A stretch of DNA of 64,000 bases from Pseudomonas poae (GCA_028869255.1 CP110972.1:4965001-5029000); one strand, 5' to 3'. Numbered from the stretch's first letter, positions 40,683-50,320 are shown. Numbers and translations are program-made. The notes: generated from the sequence alone by a model not told the origin.

Positions 40683-42273
40683 TCAGTGCAGAAGTGCTTT
40701 ATCAATTTCAATCACTGTCGGCCGGGTCTGGTCGAGTGCCCAGCACAACACCGGGTGCAAATCCTCATGGTGATTGATGGCCCGGTAATCAAAACCAAAA
40801 GAGTGCGTTAACGCCTTGAAGTCCGGGTTAGTCAACTCGACACCGGCGGTCGCGCCAAAATGTTCCAACTGATGATTCTTGATCGTGCCGAAGGCCTGGT
40901 CGTTGACGATCACGAACACAATCGCCAGCCCGTAGTGGGCCACGGTGGCCAACTCGCAGCTGGACATCAGGAAACCGCCATCGCCACAGAACGCCATGAC
41001 ACGGCCCTGCTTGTGAGCCAGGCGCGCACCGATCGCAGCGGGAATGCCATAACCCAGGCACAGCGATGTGCCAGAAAACAGGAAGGCCTGCTGATCCAGC
41101 AGCAAATGTTCGACCAGTGGGTAACCTTGCTCGTGAACGTCAACGGCAATGATGTCGCCTGGTAACAACAGCTCATGCAGCAGTGATGCAACAAGCGGCG
41201 CAGGCCCGCGCAACAGCCCGACGTCACGGCTCAAGGCGGCCAGGTCCCATCCACTGATAGTTTGCGCCAGCATGCCTTGCAGCAATCCAAGGGTCTGCTT
41301 GAGCTCACCACACAGAGCAACATCGCAGGCATACACACTGTTGAACTGCTCTGTGTCCGGGTCGATCTGAATCAGCGGCGCTGACAGCGGGATACGCCAA
41401 TCATCCGTATCGACCTGGCTGAATCGCGTGCCAATCGCAATCACCAGATCCGCATCGGCAATCAGGTCCCGGCAGGCCGGCTCGTACAACTTGCCGAGGT
41501 ATAAAGCATGACGCTCGGGGGAAACCGCCTTTGCCCAGCGTCGTGGTCAACACCGGCGCTTGCAGATGCTCTGCCAACCCTAGCAATGCTGCTTCAGCGC
41601 CCGCAGCAATCACCGCCCGCCCAGCAATGATCAGCACACGCTGTGAAGAGCTGATGAGTCGAACTGCGTCGTGCAAGCGCCCCGCGTTGGGGACGCACGC
41701 AACAACAGGGCTTGATTGCACCGACTTCGGGCCAAGTTCGCCGCGCAGGAAGTCCACGGTGAACTCCAGGAAAACGGGACGCGGACGGTCCCCGTGCAAC
41801 GTTCGATAGGCCTGGCGCAGGTGAATATCGAAGTCCGACTCACACGTGACTGTCGCGCTGAAGCCGGTGATGGCCTGAGTGAATTGGCAATGCTTCAGAC
41901 CGTGAAACAGCTTGTCCGCCGGCCGATCAGGGAAGCGCGCCGGCTGGCGCACCGAAACGACAAGTACCGGTGAGGCCGTCATCTGCGCTTCCAATAAACC
42001 ACTGGCGGTATTACTCACACCTGGCCCCGGAATGACCAGCACCATTGCGATACGCCGGGACGACCGCGCATAAGCCTCCGCCATCATGGTGGCGGTGCCC
42101 TCATGGCGGCAGGTGATCAAGCGGATCCCGACGTGCTGCAGCGCAAACGCGATGTCATTGACCTGGTTTCCCATCACGGAGAACACCAGTTCCACGTCTT
42201 GGTCACGCAACCATTGGGCGAAGGCATCCGCCCCGGTGTGTGGCCGTTTCTCAGATTTCAGTGCTGTTTGCAT
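40683..42273 (-). CDS. Thiamine-diphosphate-dependent enzyme (acetolactate-synthase-like), with a frameshift
   Basis: About 529 residues once the frame is repaired. The catalytic Glu is in CRHEGTATMM near residue 58, the Pyr domain covers residues 1-170, and the PP domain holds FCGDGGFLMSSCELATVAHYG (Gly-Asp-Gly) with VND in place of the NN of the ThDP motif. The two frames meet at the C run about 41519-41523; removing one C gives GKGGFPERHALYLGKLYEP, the expected loop. It could decarboxylate or carboligate a 2-oxo acid; I cannot tell which. Confidence 0.87.
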
Positions 42274-42285
42274 GGGGCTTCCAGA

Positions 42286-43896
42286 TCAAGGTTTGGCGCG
42301 ATGCTCGAGTTGCATCGAGTGTTCCGTGAGGACGGCGTAAAGGTCGGTGATACAGGTCTCCGGGATTTCCTTATCGTCCTGCATACGCAACTTGCGGAAC
42401 GCAATCATCTGCTCCATCCGGGACTGCTGAACCACCGGTACGCCGTATTGCACCTTGATACGACACGCCTCTTTGATCACCTCGAAGCGCCGGTGCACGA
42501 CTTCAAACAGTTGATCGTCGATCTCGTCGATCCTTGCCCGTACATCGTTCATCACGTTGAAGGACTCGATAGTCGACTTGATCGACTCGGCCTTGAGGCT
42601 CATCTCGGCGTACTCCTCCGCAGCATCCGAGTCGACGACGATGCCGCCACCCGCATGGAAATACAGTTGGCCGCTGTCGAAGTAGATAATGCGGATGCCT
42701 ACACAGGTCTGGACCCAACCCTGGCGCCCAAAAAAACCGATTGCGCCGCAATAAGGCCCACGGCGATGACTCTCCAGCTCCTCGATAATTTGGACCGCGC
42801 GAATTTTCGGCGCGCCGGTGATCGAGCCGCAGGGGAACGTTGCCGCCAGCACGTCGGACAGCATCACGTCATCACGCAACGTGCCCGCGATGGTCGATTC
42901 CAGATGGTAAAGCTGATTGAAACGTCGAATCGCGCAGAGTGCCTCGACCTGCACCGTACCCTGCTCACAAATTCGCCCCAGGTCATTGCGCATCAGGTCC
43001 GCGATCATGACGTTTTCGGCACGATTCTTCGCCGAACCAAGCAGCGCCGCGCGTTGATCCTGACCGTTGATTTCGCACCTCAGGGTGCCCTTGATCGGAC
43101 TGGCCGTGATGCGCCCAGCCTCGATCGAAAGGAAGCGCTCGGGAGAGGTTGAAATTAACGGTTGGGCAAAGTCCAGAAGGGCGAAATAGGGATTGGGCGT
43201 GCGAATACGCAACGCTTCATAAAGGTGGATGACATCGCTCAGGTAACTGCCGCAAAAACGGCTGGTGAAATTGACCTGAAATACATCACCGGCCTTGATG
43301 TACTCGATGATGCGCTCAATACTTTGCTGATATTGGTCTTCGGGGGTGTCGCAAACAACATCTCCACAGAGGACAAAAGCAGAACCGTCCTGGGTCACCT
43401 CGGATCGCGCCAGCGCTTCAAACACGGCGACCCGCTCAACCAGCGCTTCGTCATCGACCACCCAAGTGGCCGTCGTCGCCACGCGATCAAACACCAGCAC
43501 CGCCCCGTAGCGGACAAGGCATACATCAGGCATCGCGGTGTCTTGAGCAATATGTGGAACGTAGTATTCAAAATCATTCTTGCGGTCATACCCGATGTAG
43601 CCCATGCAACCAGTTTGATAGGGCTGGCACAAGACAGGACCGCCCAGAGGCGCCCAGGCATCGACGACTGCCTTCCAATCGTGAATGATCTCCTCGCGCC
43701 CGGTCGCCACATCCAAAAGGCTCGCCTTACCCTCCGTCACAGTTAATACACTGCGAGCGCACGCGCCGATCAACGTATAGGACGAATGCCCGTCCACACA
43801 CGGCCCTAAACTTTCAAGTAGCCCGGTACGGTGTTCTATCAGTCGCAACTTTTTATAAAAAATAAACGCGTCTGTAATGCAGCTTTCAATCAGCAT
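42286..43896 (-). CDS. ADC synthase (PabB type) fused to a chorismate-mutase-like domain
   Basis: 536 residues. The N-terminal 445 residues are the chorismate-binding domain with SPIKGT (266-271; Lys269) and GSITGAPKIR (357-366). Lys rather than Ala in PIKGT is the hallmark of aminodeoxychorismate synthase, not anthranilate synthase. Residues about 448-530 (VRARIDEIDDQLFEVVHRR, Lys481, Arg493) are an AroQ/PapB-type domain. The fused domain would convert aminodeoxychorismate to 4-amino-4-deoxyprephenate, or cleave it. It follows the amidotransferase at 14 bases. Confidence 0.9.
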   Translation of the reverse strand: MLIESCITDAFIFYKKLRLIEHRTGLLESLGPCVDGHSSYTLIGACARSVLTVTEGKASLLDVATGREEIIHDWKAVVDAWAPLGGPVLCQPYQTGCMGYIGYDRKNDFEYYVPHIAQDTAMPDVCLVRYGAVLVFDRVATTATWVVDDEALVERVAVFEALARSEVTQDGSAFVLCGDVVCDTPEDQYQQSIERIIEYIKAGDVFQVNFTSRFCGSYLSDVIHLYEALRIRTPNPYFALLDFAQPLISTSPERFLSIEAGRITASPIKGTLRCEINGQDQRAALLGSAKNRAENVMIADLMRNDLGRICEQGTVQVEALCAIRRFNQLYHLESTIAGTLRDDVMLSDVLAATFPCGSITGAPKIRAVQIIEELESHRRGPYCGAIGFFGRQGWVQTCVGIRIIYFDSGQLYFHAGGGIVVDSDAAEEYAEMSLKAESIKSTIESFNVMNDVRARIDEIDDQLFEVVHRRFEVIKEACRIKVQYGVPVVQQSRMEQMIAFRKLRMQDDKEIPETCITDLYAVLTEHSMQLEHRAKP

Positions 43897-43910
43897 AGAG
43901 ACCTCTCTTT

Positions 43911-44531
43911 TTAAAAGCCAGAAACCGCCGGCGTGACCTTAGAGCGTGGCTTGAGCCCAGCAATAGTTAAGAAGTTGGACAGCACTGTTTTGCCTGGCGC
44001 TCCGGTCAAGACAGACTCCGGATGAAACTGCACACCATAGATTGGATAGTGGCGATGCTCCAACGCCATGACCGTTCCATCGTCCAGCGTGGCGGTGACT
44101 TTCAATTGCGGGTGATCAACACCGTGCATTTCAACATGTAAAGAATGATAACGACCTACCGTTATCCGTTCAGGCAGACCGTTAAAAAGCGCTGAACGCT
44201 GGAGTTCGACTATTGCCTCTTTACCATGTGCCGGCCGTGGATGACGCCCGACGACACAGCCATAGACATGACCGATACACTGATGCCCCAGGCAGATGCC
44301 AAGTACCGGAATACCGGACTCACCAAATAAGCGCACCGCCTCGTTTGAATACCCGGCTTCACCGGGACTCATGGGACCGGGCGAAATAATAACGGCCTCA
44401 ACGTCCGCAACAGTGAGCCGCTTCAAACTTATATCATCGTTGCGCAAGACTTTTATCTGATCAGCCGGGTAATCAAGCCACTGCAAGATATTGAATACAA
44501 AAGAGTCGTAGTTATCAATAATCAACAACAT
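43911..44531 (-). CDS. Glutamine amidotransferase of class I (PabA/TrpG type)
   Basis: 206 residues. Catalytic triad visible: Cys80 in LGICLGHQCIG, His170 and Glu172 in VQFHPESVL. It supplies ammonia from glutamine to the chorismate-binding subunit encoded next door. N-terminus MLLIIDNYDSFVFNIL is the family start. Confidence 0.93.
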   Translation of the reverse strand: MLLIIDNYDSFVFNILQWLDYPADQIKVLRNDDISLKRLTVADVEAVIISPGPMSPGEAGYSNEAVRLFGESGIPVLGICLGHQCIGHVYGCVVGRHPRPAHGKEAIVELQRSALFNGLPERITVGRYHSLHVEMHGVDHPQLKVTATLDDGTVMALEHRHYPIYGVQFHPESVLTGAPGKTVLSNFLTIAGLKPRSKVTPAVSGF

Positions 44532-44557
44532 GGTGTCGAACCTCCAGGCCCTGACGG

Positions 44558-45763
44558 TTAATTGATGATTGTTTCGCAGGTGTTGTTGCGCCAGGCGACC
44601 CCATACAGACAGGTAAGCATTAACCCCGCCAGCGTCGCAACTGACACCGCGAGTACAACTAATCCGGTTTCGACTCCATACACGTCCATGACGTTACAAA
44701 TAGTCAATATCAGTGCCAGCGTTACCACCGCATTGACCGATTCCCCAAGCGTCAGCGCCCGGCCGGCCCCTTGCAAATCCGTCAGTCGATTGAATTGCAC
44801 AACGGCCAGGGGCCGCGTGATACCGGCCGAAAACCCCATCAGTATGGGCGATAGGTAAAGCAACTGAGGCACAGGCCCTTGGTACATCAGGACGCCGCCA
44901 GCCAACGTCAGAAAAGTATAGGAAAGCATCACCGTCAGGCGCTCACCGAACCGCTGACAAATGGCGGTGCTGTAACTCGCCGTGAGAATTGAAACAACGG
45001 TATAGACACCCATCACCACACCAAATACAGCCAGCGGGACCTTGAACAGGATCAAGTAAGTGATAGGGATGAAGGCTACAAACATCGACATGAAAATAGC
45101 CCGCGTTGTGCCGTAGCTCAAAACACTCGTCAACAAGGCGGGCGAACGCGCCAACCATATATATCCGGCACTCGTGGTGGTAAGGGGTGACTGTCCCTTG
45201 CCGGTACAAGGTTCAATAAATAAACACGCAGACAGTGCCGCCAGCAGTGGCGGAACAATACTGATCAAGAGCGCGGTGCGAGCCCCATAAAGTTGAGCAA
45301 GCACACCACCAACGACACTGGCAGTGATGACACATACCAGAACGATTACATGGGCCTTTTTTTGCACTTTCGCCTGTTGTTCAGCATCGATCAAAGAGCG
45401 AGACATCAATGAGGCGTCACCGCCGGCGGCCAAGGCATAACCGGCGCCTGTGAGCAGCTGCGCAATAATAGAGTATGAAGTCTGCGCCCCATAAACCAAC
45501 AACGTCAGCCCGCATGCCTTAAGCACCTCGCCGACAACGATGATGCGCTTGGCGCCAAAATACTCAATCAACTTGCTGGTGGGCTGTTCAAATACCATGA
45601 CACTCAAGGAATACACACAGAGCAACACGCCAATCTTAAAAAACGATTCGCCCTGCACAAAGAAATAAAGCACCAGCACCGGCAGATAAAAATACAGTCG
45701 AGACACAGCCCGATAAATGAAGAACATTCGTGTATTACGCGCAGCCGTAAAAACCTGATCCAT
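44558..45763 (-). CDS. MFS transporter, probable exporter of the pathway product
   Basis: 401 residues from ATG 45763, with GGGAGG 8 bases upstream. The frame also extends to 45946, but the lux box lies inside that extension, so the shorter start is chosen. About 11-12 hydrophobic segments and a hydrophilic central loop (IDAEQQAKVQKKAHV). First gene of the minus-strand operon, so it is likely the efflux or self-protection gene. Confidence 0.85.
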   Translation of the reverse strand: MDQVFTAARNTRMFFIYRAVSRLYFYLPVLVLYFFVQGESFFKIGVLLCVYSLSVMVFEQPTSKLIEYFGAKRIIVVGEVLKACGLTLLVYGAQTSYSIIAQLLTGAGYALAAGGDASLMSRSLIDAEQQAKVQKKAHVIVLVCVITASVVGGVLAQLYGARTALLISIVPPLLAALSACLFIEPCTGKGQSPLTTTSAGYIWLARSPALLTSVLSYGTTRAIFMSMFVAFIPITYLILFKVPLAVFGVVMGVYTVVSILTASYSTAICQRFGERLTVMLSYTFLTLAGGVLMYQGPVPQLLYLSPILMGFSAGITRPLAVVQFNRLTDLQGAGRALTLGESVNAVVTLALILTICNVMDVYGVETGLVVLAVSVATLAGLMLTCLYGVAWRNNTCETIIN

Positions 45764-45851
45764 TGAACCCGCCTCCCTGCGCAGTTTAAGTGCGACGTAC
45801 TTACCGACCTCCACCCCGCCGGTATGGAAACATACTTCAACTATCAAATGA

Positions 45852-45869
45852 ACTATCAGAACTGATAGT
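45852..45869 (-). promoter_or_regulatory. Perfect lux-type box before the biosynthetic operon
   Basis: ACTATCAG-AA-CTGATAGT, an exact 18-bp dyad. The centre is 97 bases from the MFS start. A second half-site AACTATCA at 45839-45846 repeats the one at 45851-45858 with a 12-base period. The same right half occurs at the luxI promoter. Confidence 0.88.
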
Positions 45870-46018
45870 GAGTCTGTGCGACTCACCTTGGGCAACAAAA
45901 ATATAGCGACGTCTCTCTTCCGTATAAACCGCTCGCCAGCAGACAATCACTGGCGACGCGTCCAAGCTTGCAGTTACTCCCGTCGCCGCGAGCCGGGAGA
46001 TATCCAGTTGCCCCGCTT

Positions 46019-46133
46019 CACTGACCTGCAATGCCCCGACTCGTTGGCCGCGCTGACCCAGTTCGACTGCACGAACAATTTGCTAAAGCTGCGCCCCAAA
46101 CGCCCCGAAGGACTCAGCACCACCAAGTACTAA
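46019..46133 (+). pseudogene. 3' remnant of an unrecognised gene at the island edge
   Basis: The + strand frame from about 46019 (LQCPDSLAALTQFDCTNNLL..., ending EGLSTTKY) stops exactly at the stem of a terminator. No start codon or recognisable N-terminus precedes it. The composition is protein-like. It may be the tail of a core gene cut when the island arrived. Low certainty. Confidence 0.4.
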
Positions 46134-46165
46134 AAACGGCTTACCGAAAGGTAAGCCGTTTTTTT
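46132..46165. terminator. Rho-independent terminator at island edge
   Basis: AACGGCTTACC and GGTAAGCCGTT pair around GAAA, with A and T runs on both sides, so it can work on both strands. Its position fits the end of the 46133 remnant. Confidence 0.92.
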
Positions 46166-46246
46166 ATGCCCGCAGAAAAGTACTGCGGCATACTCGCAAC
46201 GCTCCACCTCCACAAAGCAACCTTGAGCCCCACAGGAACTCCATTC

Positions 46247-47080
46247 ATGAGCTTGGATGTGTTCGCAATCATCATGCTGGGCGCCGCGCTCCACGCCACT
46301 TGGAACGCGGTGGTCAAAGGCGGCGTGGACAAGCTGCTGACCACCTGCATGATCACCGCGTTTGCCTCCCTGCTGGCGTTGGTCGTCATTCCGTTTCTGC
46401 AACTCCCGGCAAAAGAAAGCTGGCCGTTCATTGGCGCCTCAGTGATTTTGCAGGTGCTGTATTTCGTCCTGGTCGCCGCGACTTACCGAATCGCCGATAT
46501 GAGCCAGACCTACCCGATCATGCGCGGCACTGCGCCGTTGCTGGTGGCGACAGTGGGCGTGTTCCTGTTATCGGAGTCGCTGTCAGTGTTTGCCTGGGTT
46601 GGCATTGCGGTGATCTCCATCGGCATCCTGAGCATGGCTGCAGCGCCTTCGACGGGGCAGCGCAAAGGGCTGATCCTGGCCCTGATCAACGCGGGCGTGA
46701 TCGCTGCCTACACCCTTGTCGACGGACTGGGCGTGCGCAAATCCGCGGCGCCTGCGGCCTACACACTGTGGATATTCCTGCTCACCGCAATCCCGCTGGC
46801 CGCATGGGCGCTGGGCACCCGACGACAGGAATTCTGCCGTTACCTGAGGCGCAACTGGCGCGCTGGAATCGTCGGCGGCGCTGGCACGCTGGCCTCTTAC
46901 GGCCTGGCGCTCTGGGCGATGACGGCAGCCCCCATCGCCACGGTGTCGGCGCTGCGGGAAACGTCGATCCTGTTTGGCGTGGTGATCTCGGCGCTGGTGC
47001 TCAAAGAACAACTGACCCGCGTGCGTATCGTCGCGGCCTGCATCATCGCCGCCGGGGCGATGGTGTTGCGCCTGGGCTGA
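46247..47080 (+). CDS. EamA/DMT-family transporter
   Basis: 277 residues from ATG 46247; the longer frame upstream crosses the terminator and is rejected. Ten hydrophobic segments in two five-helix halves, the DMT pattern (SLDVFAIIMLGAALHATWNAVVKGG at the start). Substrate unknown. Confidence 0.87.
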   Translation: MSLDVFAIIMLGAALHATWNAVVKGGVDKLLTTCMITAFASLLALVVIPFLQLPAKESWPFIGASVILQVLYFVLVAATYRIADMSQTYPIMRGTAPLLVATVGVFLLSESLSVFAWVGIAVISIGILSMAAAPSTGQRKGLILALINAGVIAAYTLVDGLGVRKSAAPAAYTLWIFLLTAIPLAAWALGTRRQEFCRYLRRNWRAGIVGGAGTLASYGLALWAMTAAPIATVSALRETSILFGVVISALVLKEQLTRVRIVAACIIAAGAMVLRLG

Positions 47081-47150
47081 AACCCGTCATGCGACGGTTC
47101 ACATTTACCTGTAAAAAGCAGTAACCCAAGGACAACAGATCATTCTCAAA

Positions 47151-48980
47151 ATGAACGGAGTTCAGCGCGTGTTTTCGATTTCTTGCCGTCAACTGTCGAT
47201 GCTTGCTGCGGCCCTCGCCCTGGCTGCCTGCCACACCCCCGTCAACGAACAACCTCCGGCACCGGAGTTGGGTTCGGGCTATCGCACCGACCTCGCCACC
47301 CGCCACGCCGAACGCCATATGGCCGCCGCCGCCAACCCGCTGGCGGCCGAAGCCGGCCGTGAGATGTTGCGCCAGGGCGGTTCGGCAATTGACGCAGCGA
47401 TTGCGATGCAGGCGGTGTTGACCCTGGTGGAGCCCCAGTCTTCGGGCATCGGCGGCGGCGCGTTTATCATGCTGTGGGATGGCAACACCGTGCACGCCTA
47501 TGACGGCCGCGAAACGGCACCGGCCGGGGCGACTGAGCGCTTGTTTCTTAAAGCGGACGGCACGCCGATGGCGTTTCCCGAGGCGCAGATTGGCGGGCGC
47601 TCGGTCGGCACGCCAGGCGTATTGCGTGCGCTGGAGATGGCGCACAAACAGAACGGGCACCTGCAATGGGCCAAGCTGTTTGAGCCGGCGATTCGTTTGT
47701 CGGAGCAAGGCTTCGCGATTTCCCCGCGCCTGCATGCGCTGATCGCGGCTGACCGCTACATCCCTCAATCCCCGGAAATGGCGGCTTATTTTCTGAATGC
47801 CGACGGCACACCCAAGGCCACCGGCACGTTGCTGAAAAACCCGGCGCTGGCCGCCGTGTTCAAGCGCATCGCCAAAGAGGGCCCGGACGCGCTGTACCAC
47901 GGGCCGATTGCCGATGAGATCGCACGCAAGGTACAGGGCAATCGCAATGCGGGCAGCCTGTCGCAGGCGGACCTCAAGGGCTACACCGCCAAACAGCGCA
48001 CGCCGCTGTGCACCGACTACAAGCAATGGAAGGTGTGTGGCATGCCGCCGCCGTCGTCGGGCGCGATTGCCGTGGCGCAGATCCTCGGCACCTTGCAGGC
48101 GCTGGAAGCCAGCAACCCAGGCTTGGCCATCGCGCCGATGAAACCCGTAAAAAGCGCCACAGCCGCCGGCCTAGAGCCGACACCCGAAGCCGTGCACCTG
48201 ATGGCCGAGGCCGGGCGCCTGGCCTTTGCCGACCGTGGTTTATACGTGGCCGACGCCGACTTTGTGCCAGTGCCGGTCGCCGGTCTCGTCGCCCCGGATT
48301 ACCTGGCCAGCCGCGCCGCACTGATCGGCGAGCGCAGCATGGGCATCGCCCAACCGGGTACGCCGGCAGGCATCCAGGTGGCCTACGCGCCGGACCGCTC
48401 GCCGCTGCGTATCTCGACTTCGCAGGTGGTGGCCGTGGATGATCTGGGGGGCGCCGTGTCGATGACCACCACGGTGGAAGCCGCATTCGGTTCCCATGTG
48501 ATGGTCCAGGGCTTTTTGCTGAACAACCAGATGACTGACTTCTCGTTCATCCCCGAAGAACATGGCCAGCCGGTTGCCAACCGCGTCGAGCCCGGCAAAC
48601 GCCCGCGATCGGCCATGGCGCCGACCCTGGTATTCGACCGCAAAAGTGGTGGGCTACTGGCCACAGTGGGCTCGCCGGGTGGCTCGCAGATCATCGAGTA
48701 CGTGAGCAAATCCCTGGTGGCGATGCTGGACTGGAACCTGGCCCCGCAAGCCGCCATCAGCCTGCCCAATTTCGGCAGCCGCAATGGCGCTACCGAGCTG
48801 GAAGCGGGCCTGTTCAGCCCCGCGTTGAAACAGGCGCTGAGGGACAAGGGCCATGCGCTGAGCGAGATCGACATGACCAGCGGCATCCAGGCCATCGTTC
48901 GCACGCGCAATGCTCAGGGTAAGGTAGCGCTCAGCGGCGGCGCCGACCCGAGGCGTGAAGGCGAAGCGCTCGGCGATTGA
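47151..48980 (+). CDS. ggt: Gamma-glutamyltransferase
   Basis: 609 residues with a lipoprotein-like signal peptide (ALAAC, Cys near residue 25). It cleaves glutathione and other gamma-glutamyl compounds in the periplasm. Family blocks: AIDAAIAMQAVLTLVEPQSSGIGGGAF and GFLLNNQMTDFSF. The nucleophilic Thr is probably Thr423 in ISTSQVVAVD, by alignment with the TTH site of E. coli GGT; the following residues are unusual (TSQ instead of TTH). It is autoprocessed at this point. Confidence 0.92.
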   Translation: MNGVQRVFSISCRQLSMLAAALALAACHTPVNEQPPAPELGSGYRTDLATRHAERHMAAAANPLAAEAGREMLRQGGSAIDAAIAMQAVLTLVEPQSSGIGGGAFIMLWDGNTVHAYDGRETAPAGATERLFLKADGTPMAFPEAQIGGRSVGTPGVLRALEMAHKQNGHLQWAKLFEPAIRLSEQGFAISPRLHALIAADRYIPQSPEMAAYFLNADGTPKATGTLLKNPALAAVFKRIAKEGPDALYHGPIADEIARKVQGNRNAGSLSQADLKGYTAKQRTPLCTDYKQWKVCGMPPPSSGAIAVAQILGTLQALEASNPGLAIAPMKPVKSATAAGLEPTPEAVHLMAEAGRLAFADRGLYVADADFVPVPVAGLVAPDYLASRAALIGERSMGIAQPGTPAGIQVAYAPDRSPLRISTSQVVAVDDLGGAVSMTTTVEAAFGSHVMVQGFLLNNQMTDFSFIPEEHGQPVANRVEPGKRPRSAMAPTLVFDRKSGGLLATVGSPGGSQIIEYVSKSLVAMLDWNLAPQAAISLPNFGSRNGATELEAGLFSPALKQALRDKGHALSEIDMTSGIQAIVRTRNAQGKVALSGGADPRREGEALGD

Positions 48981-49090
48981 GTGCAACAGGCAGACACTCT
49001 CGGCGTCGACCATGGTTTCCGTTCGATGTGAGGCGTGCACTTACTCTATTCGTGGATTGCTCATAAAGCCTGACGAACGAACCGCTCCTT

Positions 49091-49199
49091 TGTGGCGAGG
49101 AGCTTGCTCCCGTTGGGCTGCACAGCAGCCCCAAAACCAGCCACTGAGTTTTTCCTGAAAGAGCGCGTCAAGCCAACGGGAGCAAGCTCCCTCGCCACA
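49091..49199. repeat. REPIN-type inverted repeat
   Basis: TGTGGCGAGG (49091) and CCTCGCCACA (ending near 49199) enclose GAGCTTGCTCCCGTTGG/CCAACGGGAGCAAGCTC pairing. It fills the space between the convergent ggt and ddlA genes. Confidence 0.88.
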
Positions 49200-49225
49200 A
49201 CGGTTCGCTTCAAGGCATGAGCCTT

Positions 49226-50320
49226 TCAGCGGGTGATCTTCAGCCCCTTGCGCGCCGCATGCCGCTCCAGCGCCAGCTCAATCAGGCGGCTCACCAATTC
49301 GCTGTAGCTCATCCCCGCCGCCTGCCACAGCTTGGGGTACATGCTGATGCGGGTGAAACCCGGCAGTGAGTTGACTTCGTTGATCAGCACTTCACCGTCG
49401 TCGGTGAGGAACACGTCGACCCGTGCCAGGCCGGCGCAACCCAGCACTTCAAAGGCGTCGATGGCGAGGCGGCGAATGCGCTCGCTGGCAGCCTGGCTGA
49501 TAGCCGCCGGCACCACCACCTGGGCGGCCTGGTCGTCGATGTATTTGCTGTCGTAGGAATAGAAGCCGCTGCTCACCACGATCTCGCCGCAACCGCTGGC
49601 GATGGGGTTTTCGTTACCCAGCACGGCGCATTCGATTTCACGGCCTTGGACGGCGGACTCCACCAGCACTTTTTCATCAAAACCCAGGGCCAATTCCACG
49701 GCAGCGCGATATTCGGCTTCATTGCCGACCTTGCTCACGCCCACCGAGGAACCCTGGTTGGCGGGCTTGACGAACAGCGGCAGGCCGAGGGTGCTCACCG
49801 CCGTATCGAAGGAGGTGCGCGCCGCGTTGCGACGGGTCAGGGTGATGAACGGCGCCACGGCAATACCGGCATCGCGCAACAGGCGTTTGCTGATGTCCTT
49901 GTCCATGCAGACTGCCGAGCCCAGCACATCCGAGCCCACAAACGGCAGATCCGCCATGCGCAGCAAACCTTGCAGGCAGCCGTCTTCGCCGAGGGTGCCG
50001 TGGACGATGGGGAAGATCACATCAATATGTTCCAGCAGGCCGCTGCCTGCGGTTTCTACCACTTGCTGGCTGGCTTTGCCGGGCACCACCGCCAATTCGC
50101 GGTTGGATTGATTCAGCGCAATCAGGGCCGGGTTTTCCTGGTTGATCAGGTAGTTCGACGTGTCGTTGAGGTGCCAGTGGCCGGCCTTGTCGATGCCGAT
50201 CAGCACCGGCTCGAAGCGCGAGCGGTCCAGTGCATCGACGATATTGCGCGCCGACTGCAACGAGACTTCGTGCTCGGCCGAACGGCCACCAAAAATAATA
50301 CCTACCCGCACCTTGCTCAT
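49226..50320 (-). CDS. ddlA: D-alanine--D-alanine ligase A
   Basis: 364 residues. It makes D-Ala-D-Ala for peptidoglycan. ATP-grasp motifs visible are [18 protein letters not shown] at the start, [15 protein letters not shown] (ATP lysine) and the metal site [20 protein letters not shown] near the end. Confidence 0.95.
   Translation of the reverse strand: MSKVRVGIIFGGRSAEHEVSLQSARNIVDALDRSRFEPVLIGIDKAGHWHLNDTSNYLINQENPALIALNQSNRELAVVPGKASQQVVETAGSGLLEHIDVIFPIVHGTLGEDGCLQGLLRMADLPFVGSDVLGSAVCMDKDISKRLLRDAGIAVAPFITLTRRNAARTSFDTAVSTLGLPLFVKPANQGSSVGVSKVGNEAEYRAAVELALGFDEKVLVESAVQGREIECAVLGNENPIASGCGEIVVSSGFYSYDSKYIDDQAAQVVVPAAISQAASERIRRLAIDAFEVLGCAGLARVDVFLTDDGEVLINEVNSLPGFTRISMYPKLWQAAGMSYSELVSRLIELALERHAARKGLKITR

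Noticed and set aside
44558..45946. Longer start for the MFS transporter at 45946
   Set aside because: The extension contains the lux box and lacks a Shine-Dalgarno sequence; ATG 45763 has GGGAGG.
45837..46031. 64-codon minus frame across the lux box
   Set aside because: It would place coding sequence over the perfect dyad; no start signal and no recognisable domain.
45800..46200. Duplicate of the tRNA-Met 3' end as an att site
   Set aside because: Searched by eye for the GTTCAAGTCCCTG and TGTAGCCACCA strings near the right edge of the island; none seen.
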